64,000 bases of DNA, taken from NCBI RefSeq assembly GCF_009749465.1, contig NZ_WBIS01000001.1, forward strand, positions 1 to 64,000, read 5' to 3'. The translations under genes were made by a program, and so were the position numbers. The notes beneath the pieces are model-generated. The model was not told the origin of the DNA. It saw only the letters and a list, made by a program, of their open reading frames with translations, and ran no database searches. Positions 32,519-41,307 of the stretch are shown here, in pieces. Every line of letters begins with the position of its first letter. Position 1 is the first letter of the stretch. Source of the stretch: Agromyces terreus (GTDB lineage: Bacteria; Actinomycetota; Actinomycetes; Actinomycetales; Microbacteriaceae).

Positions 32519-33999
32519 CCGAGGTCCAGGACCCGCCAGCTCCCAGCCTCGGGGCGAGCGCCTCCCGCGGGGCGCTCGCGACGATGGGCGGCCAGGGCGT
32601 GCGCCTCGCGATCCAGCTCGCGGGCATCGTCGTGCTCGCCCGGCTCCTCACGCCCGCCGACTACGGACTCATCGCCATGGTCACCGCGATCATCGGCGTC
32701 GGCGAGATCTTCCGCGACTTCGGCCTCTCGAGCGCGGCGATCCAGGCGAAGACCGTCAGCCGTCAGCAGAAGGACAACCTGTTCTGGCTGAACACCGGCA
32801 TCGGCCTCGCGCTGACCCTGCTCGTCTGCGGGCTCTCGGGCGTGATCGCCGGCATCTACGGCGACGAGCGGCTGCAGTTGCTCACCGTGGCCCTCTCGGC
32901 GACGTTCCTGCTGAACGGCATCTCGACCCAGTTCCGCGCCGACCTGACCCGCAAGCTCCAGTTCCTGCGGCTCGCGATGGTCGACAGCATCGCCCAGGCC
33001 GTCGGCCTCGCCGCGGGCGTCGTGTTCGCCCTGCTCGGGTTCGGCTACTGGGCGCTCGCCGCGCAGCAGCTCGCGATCTGCGTCATCGCGCTCACGATGC
33101 TCGTCGTGCTCACCGGCTGGTTCCCCGGCTGGATCCACCGCCGCACCCCGATGCGCGCCTTCCTCGGATTCGGCGCGAACCTGCTCGGCTCGCAGCTGCT
33201 CGGCTACGCGGCGGCCAACGTCGACTCGGTCGTCATCGGCGCCCGCTTCGGCGCGACGGCGCTCGGCTTCTACAACCGCGCCTTCCAGCTCATGATGCTC
33301 CCGCTCATGCAGTTGAACGCCCCCTCCACGCGGGTCGCGCTGCCCGTGCTCTCGCGCCTGCAGGACCAGCGCGAGCGGTTCGCCGCGTTCATCTCGTTCG
33401 GGCAGTCCATCCTGCTCATGGCGGTCAGCTTCACCTTCGCCTTCCTCGGCGCCCAGGCCCCGTCGGTCGTCGAGCTCGCGCTCGGCCGCCAGTGGCTCGA
33501 GGTCGTGCCGCTCTTCCAGGTGCTGCTCGTCGCCGGGTTCTTCCAGGCATCCAGCTACGCCGTGTACTGGGTCATGCTCGCGAAAGGGCTCGCACGGGAG
33601 AACCTCCACTACGCGCTCGCGACCCGCCCGGCGATGATCCTGCTCATCGTGCTCGGCGCGAACTGGGGCGTCGGCGGGGTCGCCGTCGCGTACACCGCCT
33701 CGATCGTGCTGATCTGGCCCGTCGGGCTCCTCTGGATCTCGAGGGTGTCGGATGCCCCCGCCAAGGCGATGTTCCTGAACGGGGTGCGCATGCTCCTCGT
33801 CTTCGGGTTCGGGGCGGGGGTCTCGTGGCTCTCGACCTTCGCGCTGCCGGCCGACGCCATCGTCCTGCGGCTCGTGGTCGGGCTCGCCTCGCTCATCGGC
33901 TGGGTCGTGCTCGTCGCGCTCATCTGGCCGCGCTTCCGCGCCGATCTCGTGACGCTCGCCCAGGCCCGCAGGCACTTCGGATCCAGGAGGACCCCATGA
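32515..33999 (+). CDS. Polysaccharide flippase, MOP superfamily (Wzx 2)
   Basis: 494 residues with about fourteen membrane segments. The N-terminal part (VRLAIQLAGIVVLARLLTPADYG, within residues 29-51) is typical of WzxC-like lipopolysaccharide biosynthesis flippases. It would move lipid-linked repeat units across the membrane. The ATG overlaps the upstream stop (ATGA), and its own stop overlaps the next start. It is the cluster 2 counterpart of the flippase at 19508. Confidence 0.87.
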   Translation: MTEVQDPPAPSLGASASRGALATMGGQGVRLAIQLAGIVVLARLLTPADYGLIAMVTAIIGVGEIFRDFGLSSAAIQAKTVSRQQKDNLFWLNTGIGLALTLLVCGLSGVIAGIYGDERLQLLTVALSATFLLNGISTQFRADLTRKLQFLRLAMVDSIAQAVGLAAGVVFALLGFGYWALAAQQLAICVIALTMLVVLTGWFPGWIHRRTPMRAFLGFGANLLGSQLLGYAAANVDSVVIGARFGATALGFYNRAFQLMMLPLMQLNAPSTRVALPVLSRLQDQRERFAAFISFGQSILLMAVSFTFAFLGAQAPSVVELALGRQWLEVVPLFQVLLVAGFFQASSYAVYWVMLAKGLARENLHYALATRPAMILLIVLGANWGVGGVAVAYTASIVLIWPVGLLWISRVSDAPAKAMFLNGVRMLLVFGFGAGVSWLSTFALPADAIVLRLVVGLASLIGWVVLVALIWPRFRADLVTLAQARRHFGSRRTP

Positions 34000-35288
34000 T
34001 CGACCGAACCATCCGCCGCGCCCGACGGGTCGCCCGCGAGGCGTACCTGACCAGCGGGCTGCCCTCGCGCCTCGACCACGCCCGCATCCTCCGCACCGTG
34101 CGCGGCGCCCGACGCCCCGGGGCCGCTCTCGACGGGCCGCACGTGCTGCTCGCCGCGCCGGGCGGCGGCAACATCGGCGACCAGGCGATGTTCGAGGCCT
34201 TCATCGAGGGAACCGCGGGCGCCGTCACCGTCATCGTGCGCTCGGCGGCCGAGATCGCCGTGCCGGCGCCGCACGCCGAGCGGGTGACGGTGCTCGAGCT
34301 GCCGCACCTCGTCTACGGCTCGCGCCGCGCCCACCGGGCCGACGTCACCCGCTTCGGCGAGCTGCTCCGCACGGCCGCGAGCCTCTCGGTCGTCGGGGCC
34401 GACATCATGGACGGCCGCTACGTGCTGCGCCCCTCGGTGCGACGCTCCGCGCTCGCCGGCGCGGCGGCGGCGGCCGGCGTCGACACCCGCATCCTCGGGT
34501 TCAGCTGGAACGGGCAGGCCCGCACCGCCGCCCGCCGGGCCCTGGTCTCGGCGAGCCGCCACGGCGCCGTGCCCATGCTCCGCGACCCGCTCTCGGCCGA
34601 GCGCGCGGCCCGCGACGGCGTCACCGGCATCCGCGACGTGGCCGACATCGTCTTCTCGGCCGAGACCGTCGACCGTGCCCTGCTCGACGGCCTCGGCGAG
34701 GCGTTCGCGCGCCCGTACGCGATCGTCAACGTGAGCGGCCTCATCGGCGGGCAGGTCGACCAGGCGGCCGAGTACGTGCGCATCATCCGCCACCTCGTCG
34801 AGCGCGGGCTCGCCGTCGTCGTGCTCCCGCACGTGTCGCGACCCGACGCCGACGACCTCGAGGCCTGCGAAGAGGTCGTGCGCCGCCTCGACGGTACCCC
34901 CGTGCGCTTCGTGCGCACGCTCGGCACCCCGGCGTCGATCCGCGGGCTCGCGGCCGAGGCATCCGTCGTCGTCACCGGGCGGATGCATCTGGCGATCATG
35001 TCGATCTGGAGCGGCCGGCCCGCCATCACGCTCGCGACGCAGGGCAAGGTCGAGGGACTCATGCGACTGCTCGGCACGCCCTCGCTCTGCGTCGAACCCG
35101 AGGCCGGCTTCGCCGACCGGGTCGTGCGGGTGATCGACGAGGTCCTGCCAGAGGACGCGCCCGTGCGCGCCTCGATCGCCGCCGCCCTGCCGAGGGTGCG
35201 CGAGCTCGCGGCCGAGAACCTCGCCGGGCTCGGCGGCAGGCCGGGCGACGCCCGCACCGACGACGCCCTCGACGCGGCGGTCGCCTGA
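33996..35288 (+). CDS. Polysaccharide pyruvyltransferase family protein 3
   Basis: 430 residues. APGGGNIGDQAMFEAF near residue 50 and VVTGRMHLAIMSIWSGRP toward the C-terminus match the WcaK/AmsJ pyruvyltransferase family, which forms pyruvate ketals on polymer sugars using phosphoenolpyruvate. A basic N-terminal segment precedes the domain. The ATG at 33996 has AGGAGG 5 bases upstream and overlaps the flippase stop. It is one of four such genes in the window. Confidence 0.82.
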   Translation: MIDRTIRRARRVAREAYLTSGLPSRLDHARILRTVRGARRPGAALDGPHVLLAAPGGGNIGDQAMFEAFIEGTAGAVTVIVRSAAEIAVPAPHAERVTVLELPHLVYGSRRAHRADVTRFGELLRTAASLSVVGADIMDGRYVLRPSVRRSALAGAAAAAGVDTRILGFSWNGQARTAARRALVSASRHGAVPMLRDPLSAERAARDGVTGIRDVADIVFSAETVDRALLDGLGEAFARPYAIVNVSGLIGGQVDQAAEYVRIIRHLVERGLAVVVLPHVSRPDADDLEACEEVVRRLDGTPVRFVRTLGTPASIRGLAAEASVVVTGRMHLAIMSIWSGRPAITLATQGKVEGLMRLLGTPSLCVEPEAGFADRVVRVIDEVLPEDAPVRASIAAALPRVRELAAENLAGLGGRPGDARTDDALDAAVA

Positions 35289-35289
35289 C

Positions 35290-35781
35290 GTGGGCGGTCG
35301 CGCATCCGGCGCGTTCGCCTCGCTCGTCGGCGGCAGCCCGATCTGGTCCGACCGCCTGCGGCGCCGCATCCTGCGCTTCGCGGGCGTGGACCTCGCCCGC
35401 GACGCCCGCATCCAGCCGTACGTGCGGTTCGTCGGATCGCCCCGACGGCTCTCGGTGCGGTCGGGGGCGTTCGTCAACGTCGGGCTCCTCGTCGGGGCCA
35501 ACGCCGACATCGTGATCGCCGAACGCGCCTCCCTCGGCCCGAACGTGCAGCTCATCCCCACGACCCACGAGATCGGGCCGCACGAACAGCGCGCCGGCGC
35601 CACCACGAGCGCGCCCATCCGCATCGGGCGCGGCAGCTGGATCGGCGCGGGCGTCACCGTGCTCGGCGGCGTCGACGTCGGCGACGGCTGCGTCATCGCC
35701 GCGGGCTCGGTCGTCACACGCGACTGCGAACCCGACGGCCTCTACGGCGGCACCCCCGCGAAACTCCTGCGCAAGCTCTGA
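35290..35781 (+). CDS. Hexapeptide-repeat acetyltransferase
   Basis: 163 residues with a left-handed beta-helix: repeated hexapeptides such as VNVGLLVGANADIVIAERASLG, then IRIGRGSWIGAGVTVLGGV and GDGCVIAAGSVVTRD (about 55-150), ending in GGTPAKLLRK, typical of the WcaF/NodL/LacA acyltransferase group. It would O- or N-acetylate a sugar of the repeat unit in the cytoplasm with acetyl-CoA. The GTG at 35290 follows the upstream stop by one base. It is followed 11 bases later by a GT2 gene. Confidence 0.85.
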   Translation: MGGRASGAFASLVGGSPIWSDRLRRRILRFAGVDLARDARIQPYVRFVGSPRRLSVRSGAFVNVGLLVGANADIVIAERASLGPNVQLIPTTHEIGPHEQRAGATTSAPIRIGRGSWIGAGVTVLGGVDVGDGCVIAAGSVVTRDCEPDGLYGGTPAKLLRKL

Positions 35782-35792
35782 TCGGAGAACGC

Positions 35793-36794
35793 ATGTCACC
35801 TCGAGTCAGCATCATCGTCCCGGTGTACAACGCCGCCGAGTTCGTCACGGCCGCGCTCGAGCACACCGCCACCCAGACCTATCAAGACGTCGAGATCGTG
35901 ATCGTCGACGACGGCTCGCGCGACGACACGGCCGCGCTCGCCGAGGCGTTCACGCAGCGCGAACCCCGGGCCCGGCTCATCCGCATGGGCGAGAACGGGG
36001 GAGTCGCGCGCGCACGCCACCGCGCCATCCAGGAGAGCCGGGGCGAGTACTTCTGGTTCATCGACGCCGACGACGGGTGGAACGAGCACGCGCTCGAGCA
36101 CCTCGTCGCCGCCGCCGATGCGGGGCCGTGCGACGTCGTCGTCGCCGGGGCGCGCATCGTCTACGACGGCGGGGCCGGGAGCCGGCCCATCGCGGCGCCC
36201 GAGTCGCCGCCCGTCGACAACGTCGACGCGATGTCGATGCTGCTCTCGGGCCGCATCACCGGGCACCTCTGGAACAAGCTGTTCCGCCGCTCGCTCATGC
36301 AGCGCATCGGTCTCGTGCCGGCGCGGGTGCACTCCGACCTCGCCATGGTGGCCGACGCGCTCTCGCGCGCGCGGTTCGTCGCGTTCCTCGACCTCGAGGT
36401 GTACGAGTACCGGCTGCGCAGCGGCTCGATCATCACCTCGGGCTCGCGGCGTGCCGAATCCCTCGCGCTCGTGGGCGACGCCGTCACCGAGGCGGCCAGA
36501 CGCGCCTCGCCCGCCCTCGTCGACAGCGACGAGCACCGGTACTTCGTGTGCCGGTACATCGTGCTCTCGGGGGCGAAAGACGCCGCACTCGCCCCCTACG
36601 AACCCGCAGAGGGCCGCCGCCTGTTCGAGTCGATGCGCGGCCGCATCACCAATCAGGACCTGCTCCTGCTCGCCCGCCGCCGCGACGTGCAGCGCCTCGC
36701 GCTGGCCACCTCCGCGCGCTGGTCGAAGCCGGTCTACCGCGGCCTGCTGCAGGTCGCCGACCGCTGGTTCCGGGTGCGCGGAGCGGGCGTATGA
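35793..36794 (+). CDS. Glycosyltransferase family 2
   Basis: 333 residues with the GT-A fold. The N-terminus is classical (VSIIVPVYNAAEFVTAAL, VIVDDGSRDDT) and the metal-binding motif is IDADDGW (about 89-95). The remaining part has ITGHLWNKLFRRSLM, common in GT2 enzymes of capsule clusters. ATG 35793 follows GGAGAAC. It is the last gene of the transcription unit that begins at 31436. Donor not predictable. Confidence 0.87.
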   Translation: MSPRVSIIVPVYNAAEFVTAALEHTATQTYQDVEIVIVDDGSRDDTAALAEAFTQREPRARLIRMGENGGVARARHRAIQESRGEYFWFIDADDGWNEHALEHLVAAADAGPCDVVVAGARIVYDGGAGSRPIAAPESPPVDNVDAMSMLLSGRITGHLWNKLFRRSLMQRIGLVPARVHSDLAMVADALSRARFVAFLDLEVYEYRLRSGSIITSGSRRAESLALVGDAVTEAARRASPALVDSDEHRYFVCRYIVLSGAKDAALAPYEPAEGRRLFESMRGRITNQDLLLLARRRDVQRLALATSARWSKPVYRGLLQVADRWFRVRGAGV

Positions 36795-36799
36795 AGTCT

Positions 36800-36851
36800 G
36801 GGTTACGTCTCTGTTAATCACCGGACGGACGCCGAACCCGCGGGTTAGTCT
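36800..36851 (+). promoter_or_regulatory. Promoter with GTTAMNTCT motif, site C
   Basis: GTTACGTCT at 36802-36810, then GTTAA 11 bases after the first G, forming a direct repeat. A -10-like TAGTCT lies at 36846-36851, exactly 44 bases from the motif. No -35 consensus is visible. It precedes the second cluster 2 operon at 36926. Confidence 0.6.
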
Positions 36852-36925
36852 CATCGCGAGAAGGCCACCGCCGTCTTTCGATTCCGAATCCGAGATCTCG
36901 AAATCGTGAGCAGGGGGCTGACTCC

Positions 36926-37918
36926 ATGTCTGCAACAACCAGCGACATCCGTGCACCGCGAAAGCTCGTCCTCGCGGCCTCGACCGGCGGTCACCTCGTC
37001 GAACTCGTGCGCCAACTGCCCTTCCTCGGGGCATCCGACGACTCGCTCTTCATCACGTTCCGAACACCCCAGAGCGAGTCCCTGCTCGCCGGCCGCCGCG
37101 TGCTCTACGTTCCGTACGTCCGCCCGCGCGACTACGCCGGGGTGCTCAGGGCCATCGGCATCGTGAACCGCGCGCTCGCGGCCGAGCGCTTCGACGGGGC
37201 CGTCAGCACCGGCGCCGCGATCGCCCTCTCGGTGCTGCCCATCGCGCGCATGCGCGGCATCCCCGCGACCTACATCGAGAGCGTGTGCCGCGTCGACGGC
37301 CCGTCGACCACCGGCCGCGTGCTCTCGGCGATGCCGACCGTCGCGCTGCGCACGCAGCACGAGGCCTGGGCCGACCGCCGCTGGCGCATGCAGCCCAGCG
37401 TGCTCTCGACCTACGCGTCGGCGCCTCGCGAGTTCCCGACCGACCCGAACCGGCTCTTCGTCACCCTCGGCACGATCGAGGGCTACCGGTTCGACTCGGT
37501 CGTCGACGCCGTGCTCGCGAGCGGCGCCGCCAACGACGACACCGTCTGGCAGCTCGGCTCCACGGGCTCGCGCCGCGACCTGCCCGGCCGGGTGTTCGAG
37601 CAGATCGCCCCCCACGAGTTCGAGCAGTACTCGCGCGAGGCCGGCGTCGTCGTCACCCACGCCGGCGTCGGCACCCTCATCGGGCTGCTCGGCAACGGCA
37701 TCTACCCCGTGATGGTGCCGCGGCGCGCGCACCGGCACGAGCACGTCGACGACCACCAGCTCCAGATCGCCGACCTCGTGAACCGCCTCGGCATCGGCAA
37801 CGCCGTCGAGGTCGATCAGCTCGACGCCGATGCGCTGCGCCGAGCCGCCGAACGCCGCATCGTCGACTACGCGATGCCGCCCACCACCGCCGACGAGAAG
37901 GACCTCGAACCCGCATGA
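36926..37918 (+). CDS. Glycosyltransferase, Alg14/Alg13-like fusion (GT28 type)
   Basis: 330 residues. The first half carries LAASTGGHLVELVRQLPF, the Alg14/EpsF-type motif GGHxxE, and the second half carries LFVTLGTIEGYRFD and VVTHAGVGTLIGLLGNG, the Alg13/GT28 donor-binding region. In many bacteria these halves are separate proteins (PssD/PssE, EpsE/EpsF), so this is a single-chain version. It would add glucuronate or another sugar from a UDP donor; UDP-glucuronate is available from the dehydrogenase at 29900, but this link is inference. The stop overlaps the next start. Confidence 0.8.
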   Translation: MSATTSDIRAPRKLVLAASTGGHLVELVRQLPFLGASDDSLFITFRTPQSESLLAGRRVLYVPYVRPRDYAGVLRAIGIVNRALAAERFDGAVSTGAAIALSVLPIARMRGIPATYIESVCRVDGPSTTGRVLSAMPTVALRTQHEAWADRRWRMQPSVLSTYASAPREFPTDPNRLFVTLGTIEGYRFDSVVDAVLASGAANDDTVWQLGSTGSRRDLPGRVFEQIAPHEFEQYSREAGVVVTHAGVGTLIGLLGNGIYPVMVPRRAHRHEHVDDHQLQIADLVNRLGIGNAVEVDQLDADALRRAAERRIVDYAMPPTTADEKDLEPA

Positions 37919-39045
37919 ACAAGATCTTCGCCGTCGGCCGCGGGCAGTACGAGAACGTCGGGGACATCATCCTCCGCCGTCCGCTGCTCGACTGGGTGCG
38001 CCCGCTGGGGCAGCTGCACGTGTACGTCGGCCACTCGCCCGACGGGTACGACGAGGGGCTCGGGCTCGCGCCCGACGACGTCGTCTACCGTTCGTTCACG
38101 AGCTGGTACCGCGCCGCCATGGCCGCCGCGATCGCGGGCGAGGCGTCGTACGTCTTCAAGCCCGGCGAGATCCAGCTCACCCTCATCGGCATGAAGGAGC
38201 ACGTGTCGATGCTCCCGCTGCTCGCGACCATCCGCCTGCGCGGCGGCCGGGCCGTGCGCGCGGGGGTCGGCACGCGCAACTACGCGCCCGTGCCGCGGGC
38301 GATCATGGGGCCCTCGATCCGGCTCTCCGACCTCACGCTCTGGCGCGACGTGACCACCGCCGAGTACATGCGCCGCGGCGAGGCCATGCCCGACCTCGCG
38401 TTCGGCGAGGGCGCGCCCGACGAGCTGATCCCGGCGTTCGCCGCGGGCGAGGGCGAGCGCGACGTGCTCGTCGTCTCGATGCGGGCGGATGACCCGGCAC
38501 GGCCCTACCCGAGCCGCGAATGGATCCGCGGGGTGCGCGCCTACGCCGACCGGCACGGCCTCGCGATCTGGGCCGTCACCCAGGTGCAGGTCGACAACGA
38601 CACGAGCCGTCGCCTCGCGCACGACCTCGGCGGCGAGCTGCTCGAATGGGACGAGCTGTCGGGGCACGACGTGCAGGAGTGCCGCCTGCGCGAGCTCTAC
38701 CGCCGTACGGCGATCGCCCTCAGCGACCGGCTGCACGTCATCATCGCCGCGTTCACCGAGGGCGCCGTGCCCGTCGGCTCGCTCGTCGACGTCTCCGACA
38801 AGATCGACCGCCACTTCGCCACGATCGGCATCGACGACCTCTCGCTCGCCACCGGGCGCATGACGGCCGACGACCTCGTCGACGCCCTCGAGACGCTGGC
38901 CGGCCGCCGGGCCGAGATGTTCGACCGCCTCGTCGAGGCCCGCGCCCGCCTCGACGAACGGCGCGAGCAGGTGCAGGCGACGCTCCGCGGCGCGGCATCC
39001 GCCGCCCGCCTCGTCGAGGCGCCGACCGAGATGGCGCTGCCGTGA
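37915..39045 (+). CDS. Polysaccharide pyruvyltransferase family protein 4
   Basis: 376 residues. GRGQYENVGDIILRRPLLDWV at the N-terminus and ALSDRLHVIIAAFTEG toward the C-terminus match the WcaK/AmsJ pyruvyltransferase family. The ATG overlaps the previous stop and the stop overlaps the next GTG, so it is translationally coupled on both sides. A helical tail of about 60 residues follows the family domain. With three others in the window, it suggests more than one pyruvylated sugar or two distinct polymers. Confidence 0.8.
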   Translation: MNKIFAVGRGQYENVGDIILRRPLLDWVRPLGQLHVYVGHSPDGYDEGLGLAPDDVVYRSFTSWYRAAMAAAIAGEASYVFKPGEIQLTLIGMKEHVSMLPLLATIRLRGGRAVRAGVGTRNYAPVPRAIMGPSIRLSDLTLWRDVTTAEYMRRGEAMPDLAFGEGAPDELIPAFAAGEGERDVLVVSMRADDPARPYPSREWIRGVRAYADRHGLAIWAVTQVQVDNDTSRRLAHDLGGELLEWDELSGHDVQECRLRELYRRTAIALSDRLHVIIAAFTEGAVPVGSLVDVSDKIDRHFATIGIDDLSLATGRMTADDLVDALETLAGRRAEMFDRLVEARARLDERREQVQATLRGAASAARLVEAPTEMALP

Positions 39046-40136
39046 CCGCGCCCGAGCACGGGGGGCCTGGCGCGGCCGCACCGCCCCGGCCGATCGTGCA
39101 CCACCTCGGTCGCGGCGGCGACATCGCCGGCGGCATGACCCAGGTCGTCAACGGATACCTCGAGTGGCCGTTCGAACACGTTGACACGCGCCTCATCGTC
39201 ACCCGCGGCGACCCGGGCGACTCGATCGCCGCCGCCCGGCTCGCGGCCGCGGCCGCCGTGCAGATCTCGGGCCTGCGCCGATCGACGCCGCAGGTCGTCG
39301 TCGCCCACCTCTCGGAGGGGGGATCCTTCCTGCGCGAGGGCTCGCTGCTGCGCATGGCGCGGGCCCGCGGCATCCCGACCATCGCGCATCTGCACGGCAG
39401 CTCCTTCGCCGAGTTCGCCGCCCGCCGGCCCGGCGTCGTGGGCGGCGTCCTGCGCGCCGCCGACCGCGTCATCTCCCTCTCTGAGGAGAGCACCGAGGTC
39501 GCCGCGGGGTTCGTCGACCGCGAGCGCATCGAGCTCATCCCGAACGCGATCCCCGAGAGCAGCCCCACGGCGAAGCATCCAATCGTCGCCTTCGGCGGGG
39601 TCGTCGGACACCGCAAGGGCATCGACGTGCTCCAGCGTGCGTGGGCCGACCTCGGCGGCGCGCGCGACGGCTGGCGGCTCGTCGTCGCCGGCCCGGTGCG
39701 CGACGAGCACCTCGTCGACCGGCAGGCCGACGGGGTCGAGTTCGTCGGGTCGCTGCCGCACGACGAGCTGATGGCCCTGCTCGACGAGTCGCTCGTGGCG
39801 GTGCTGCCCTCCCGCGAGGAGGCGATGCCGATGTTCATCCTCGAGGCGCTCGCGCGCCGGTGCTGCGTCGTCTCCACCGACGTCGGCGGCATCGAGGCCG
39901 TGCTCCGCGACGGCGCGGGCCTCGTCGTGCCGCCCGGCGACGCCGAGGCGCTGCGGGCCGCGCTCGAATCCGTGCTCGTGGACCGCGGCCTCCTCGAGGC
40001 CGTCGCCGACGAGGGCGCCAGGGTGTTCGCCGAGCGGTTCTCGGCGACCGCCGTCTTCCCGCGCGTCGAGTCGCTCTGGCTCGACGCGATCAACGGCGGC
40101 CGGGCGCGCACGCTCGCCGCCGGCGCAGCGGTGTGA
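39042..40136 (+). CDS. Glycosyltransferase, GT4 type
   Basis: 364 residues with a GT-B fold. The N-terminal domain has HHLGRGGDIAGGMTQVVNGYL and IAHLHGSSF; the C-terminal domain has FGGVVGHRKGIDVLQRAWADL and the donor-binding SREEAMPMFILEALARRCCVV. The GTG start overlaps the pyruvyltransferase stop (GTGA). It is followed 16 bases later by an acyltransferase gene with a strong AGGAGGGG site. The transferred sugar is unknown. Confidence 0.85.
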   Translation: MTAPEHGGPGAAAPPRPIVHHLGRGGDIAGGMTQVVNGYLEWPFEHVDTRLIVTRGDPGDSIAAARLAAAAAVQISGLRRSTPQVVVAHLSEGGSFLREGSLLRMARARGIPTIAHLHGSSFAEFAARRPGVVGGVLRAADRVISLSEESTEVAAGFVDRERIELIPNAIPESSPTAKHPIVAFGGVVGHRKGIDVLQRAWADLGGARDGWRLVVAGPVRDEHLVDRQADGVEFVGSLPHDELMALLDESLVAVLPSREEAMPMFILEALARRCCVVSTDVGGIEAVLRDGAGLVVPPGDAEALRAALESVLVDRGLLEAVADEGARVFAERFSATAVFPRVESLWLDAINGGRARTLAAGAAV

Positions 40137-40152
40137 ACGAAGGAGGGGACCG

Positions 40153-41307
40153 ATGACGACGGAATCTGCGCGACGACGGCTCATCGAGCCCGAGACGGGC
40201 AAGCGGGCCTGGGTCGACTTCGCCAAGGGCGCGGCGATCGTGATGGTGGTCTACTACCACACGGCCCTCTACCTGCAGGCGGCGGGCATCCAGGGCACGC
40301 CCTGGCTCGTGAAGGCACCCCTCGAACTCTTCCCGATGCCCGCCTTCTTCCTCATCGCGGGGCTGTTCGGCAACCGGCTCGGCACGTGGGCGTTCGCCGA
40401 CCTCTGGCGTCGCCGGCTGCTGCCGCTCCTCTACCTCTACGTGCTCTGGTCGGTGCTCCGGTTCGCGTTCTACCTCGTCGTGCCGGGCGTGAACGGCGAG
40501 CTCGGCGAGTTCCCGGCGACGAACCCCATCGGGCTCCTGCTCATCGCGGTCTGGCCGAGCAGCAGCTACTGGTTCATCTACGCGCTGTTCCTCTTCACGC
40601 TCGGGGTGTGGCTGCTGCGCCGGGTGCCGCCCGCCGTGCAGGTCGCGGCCGCGGCCGTGCTGTCGGCCTTCGTCACCTCGGGCATCCTCGACGCGAACAA
40701 CGTCGGCTGGAACCGCGTCGGCGGGCTCTTCGTCTTCTTCCTCGTCGGGGCGCTCTACTCCAAGCGGCTGTTCGAGCTCGTGAACCGGGTGCGGCCCTGG
40801 ATGCTCGCGACCGCCTTCGCGGTGTTCGTCGCGGTCGTCGCGGGGCTCATCCTCTTCGGCCTGCGCGCGGTGCCCGGCGGCGTGCTGCTCGGCCAGGTCG
40901 CCGCCGTGGCCTTCGGCATCATGGCCTCGACCTACCTCGTGCGGCTCCGGCCGCTGCGCTTTGTGTCGACGCTCGGCGCCACGAGCCTGCAGATCTACCT
41001 CTTCCACCTCTACGTCATCGTCGTGATCGCGGCGATCGTCGCGGCCCTCGGCCTCGAGGTGCCCCGATGGGTCGGCATCTGCCTCCAGCTCGTCGTCATG
41101 ACGATCGCGATCATCGTGTCGTTCCTCCTCACCCGCCTCACCTCCCGGGCCCGCTGGCTCTATGTGCCGCCGACCTGGATGACCCGGCGGCGCGGCGTCG
41201 GCGTCTCGGGCACCGCCACGTACCGCGCCGGGCGCACGCCCCGCGCCGGGCGGAGCGGCGGCCCCGCGCCCGTGCCCGGTGCCCAGCCGACGGGCGAGAC
41301 GCCGTGA
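40153..41307 (+). CDS. Membrane acyltransferase family 3 protein (a)
   Basis: 384 residues with ten or so membrane segments. The start KGAAIVMVVYYHTALYLQ carries the conserved histidine of acyltransferase-3 proteins, and a second family region is seen near SLQIYLFHLYVIVVIAA. Such proteins transfer acetyl or other acyl groups to exopolysaccharide sugars at the membrane. ATG 40153 is preceded by GAAGGAGGGGACC, one of the best ribosome-binding sites in the window. Overlaps the next gene by GTGA. Confidence 0.82.
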   Translation: MTTESARRRLIEPETGKRAWVDFAKGAAIVMVVYYHTALYLQAAGIQGTPWLVKAPLELFPMPAFFLIAGLFGNRLGTWAFADLWRRRLLPLLYLYVLWSVLRFAFYLVVPGVNGELGEFPATNPIGLLLIAVWPSSSYWFIYALFLFTLGVWLLRRVPPAVQVAAAAVLSAFVTSGILDANNVGWNRVGGLFVFFLVGALYSKRLFELVNRVRPWMLATAFAVFVAVVAGLILFGLRAVPGGVLLGQVAAVAFGIMASTYLVRLRPLRFVSTLGATSLQIYLFHLYVIVVIAAIVAALGLEVPRWVGICLQLVVMTIAIIVSFLLTRLTSRARWLYVPPTWMTRRRGVGVSGTATYRAGRTPRAGRSGGPAPVPGAQPTGETP

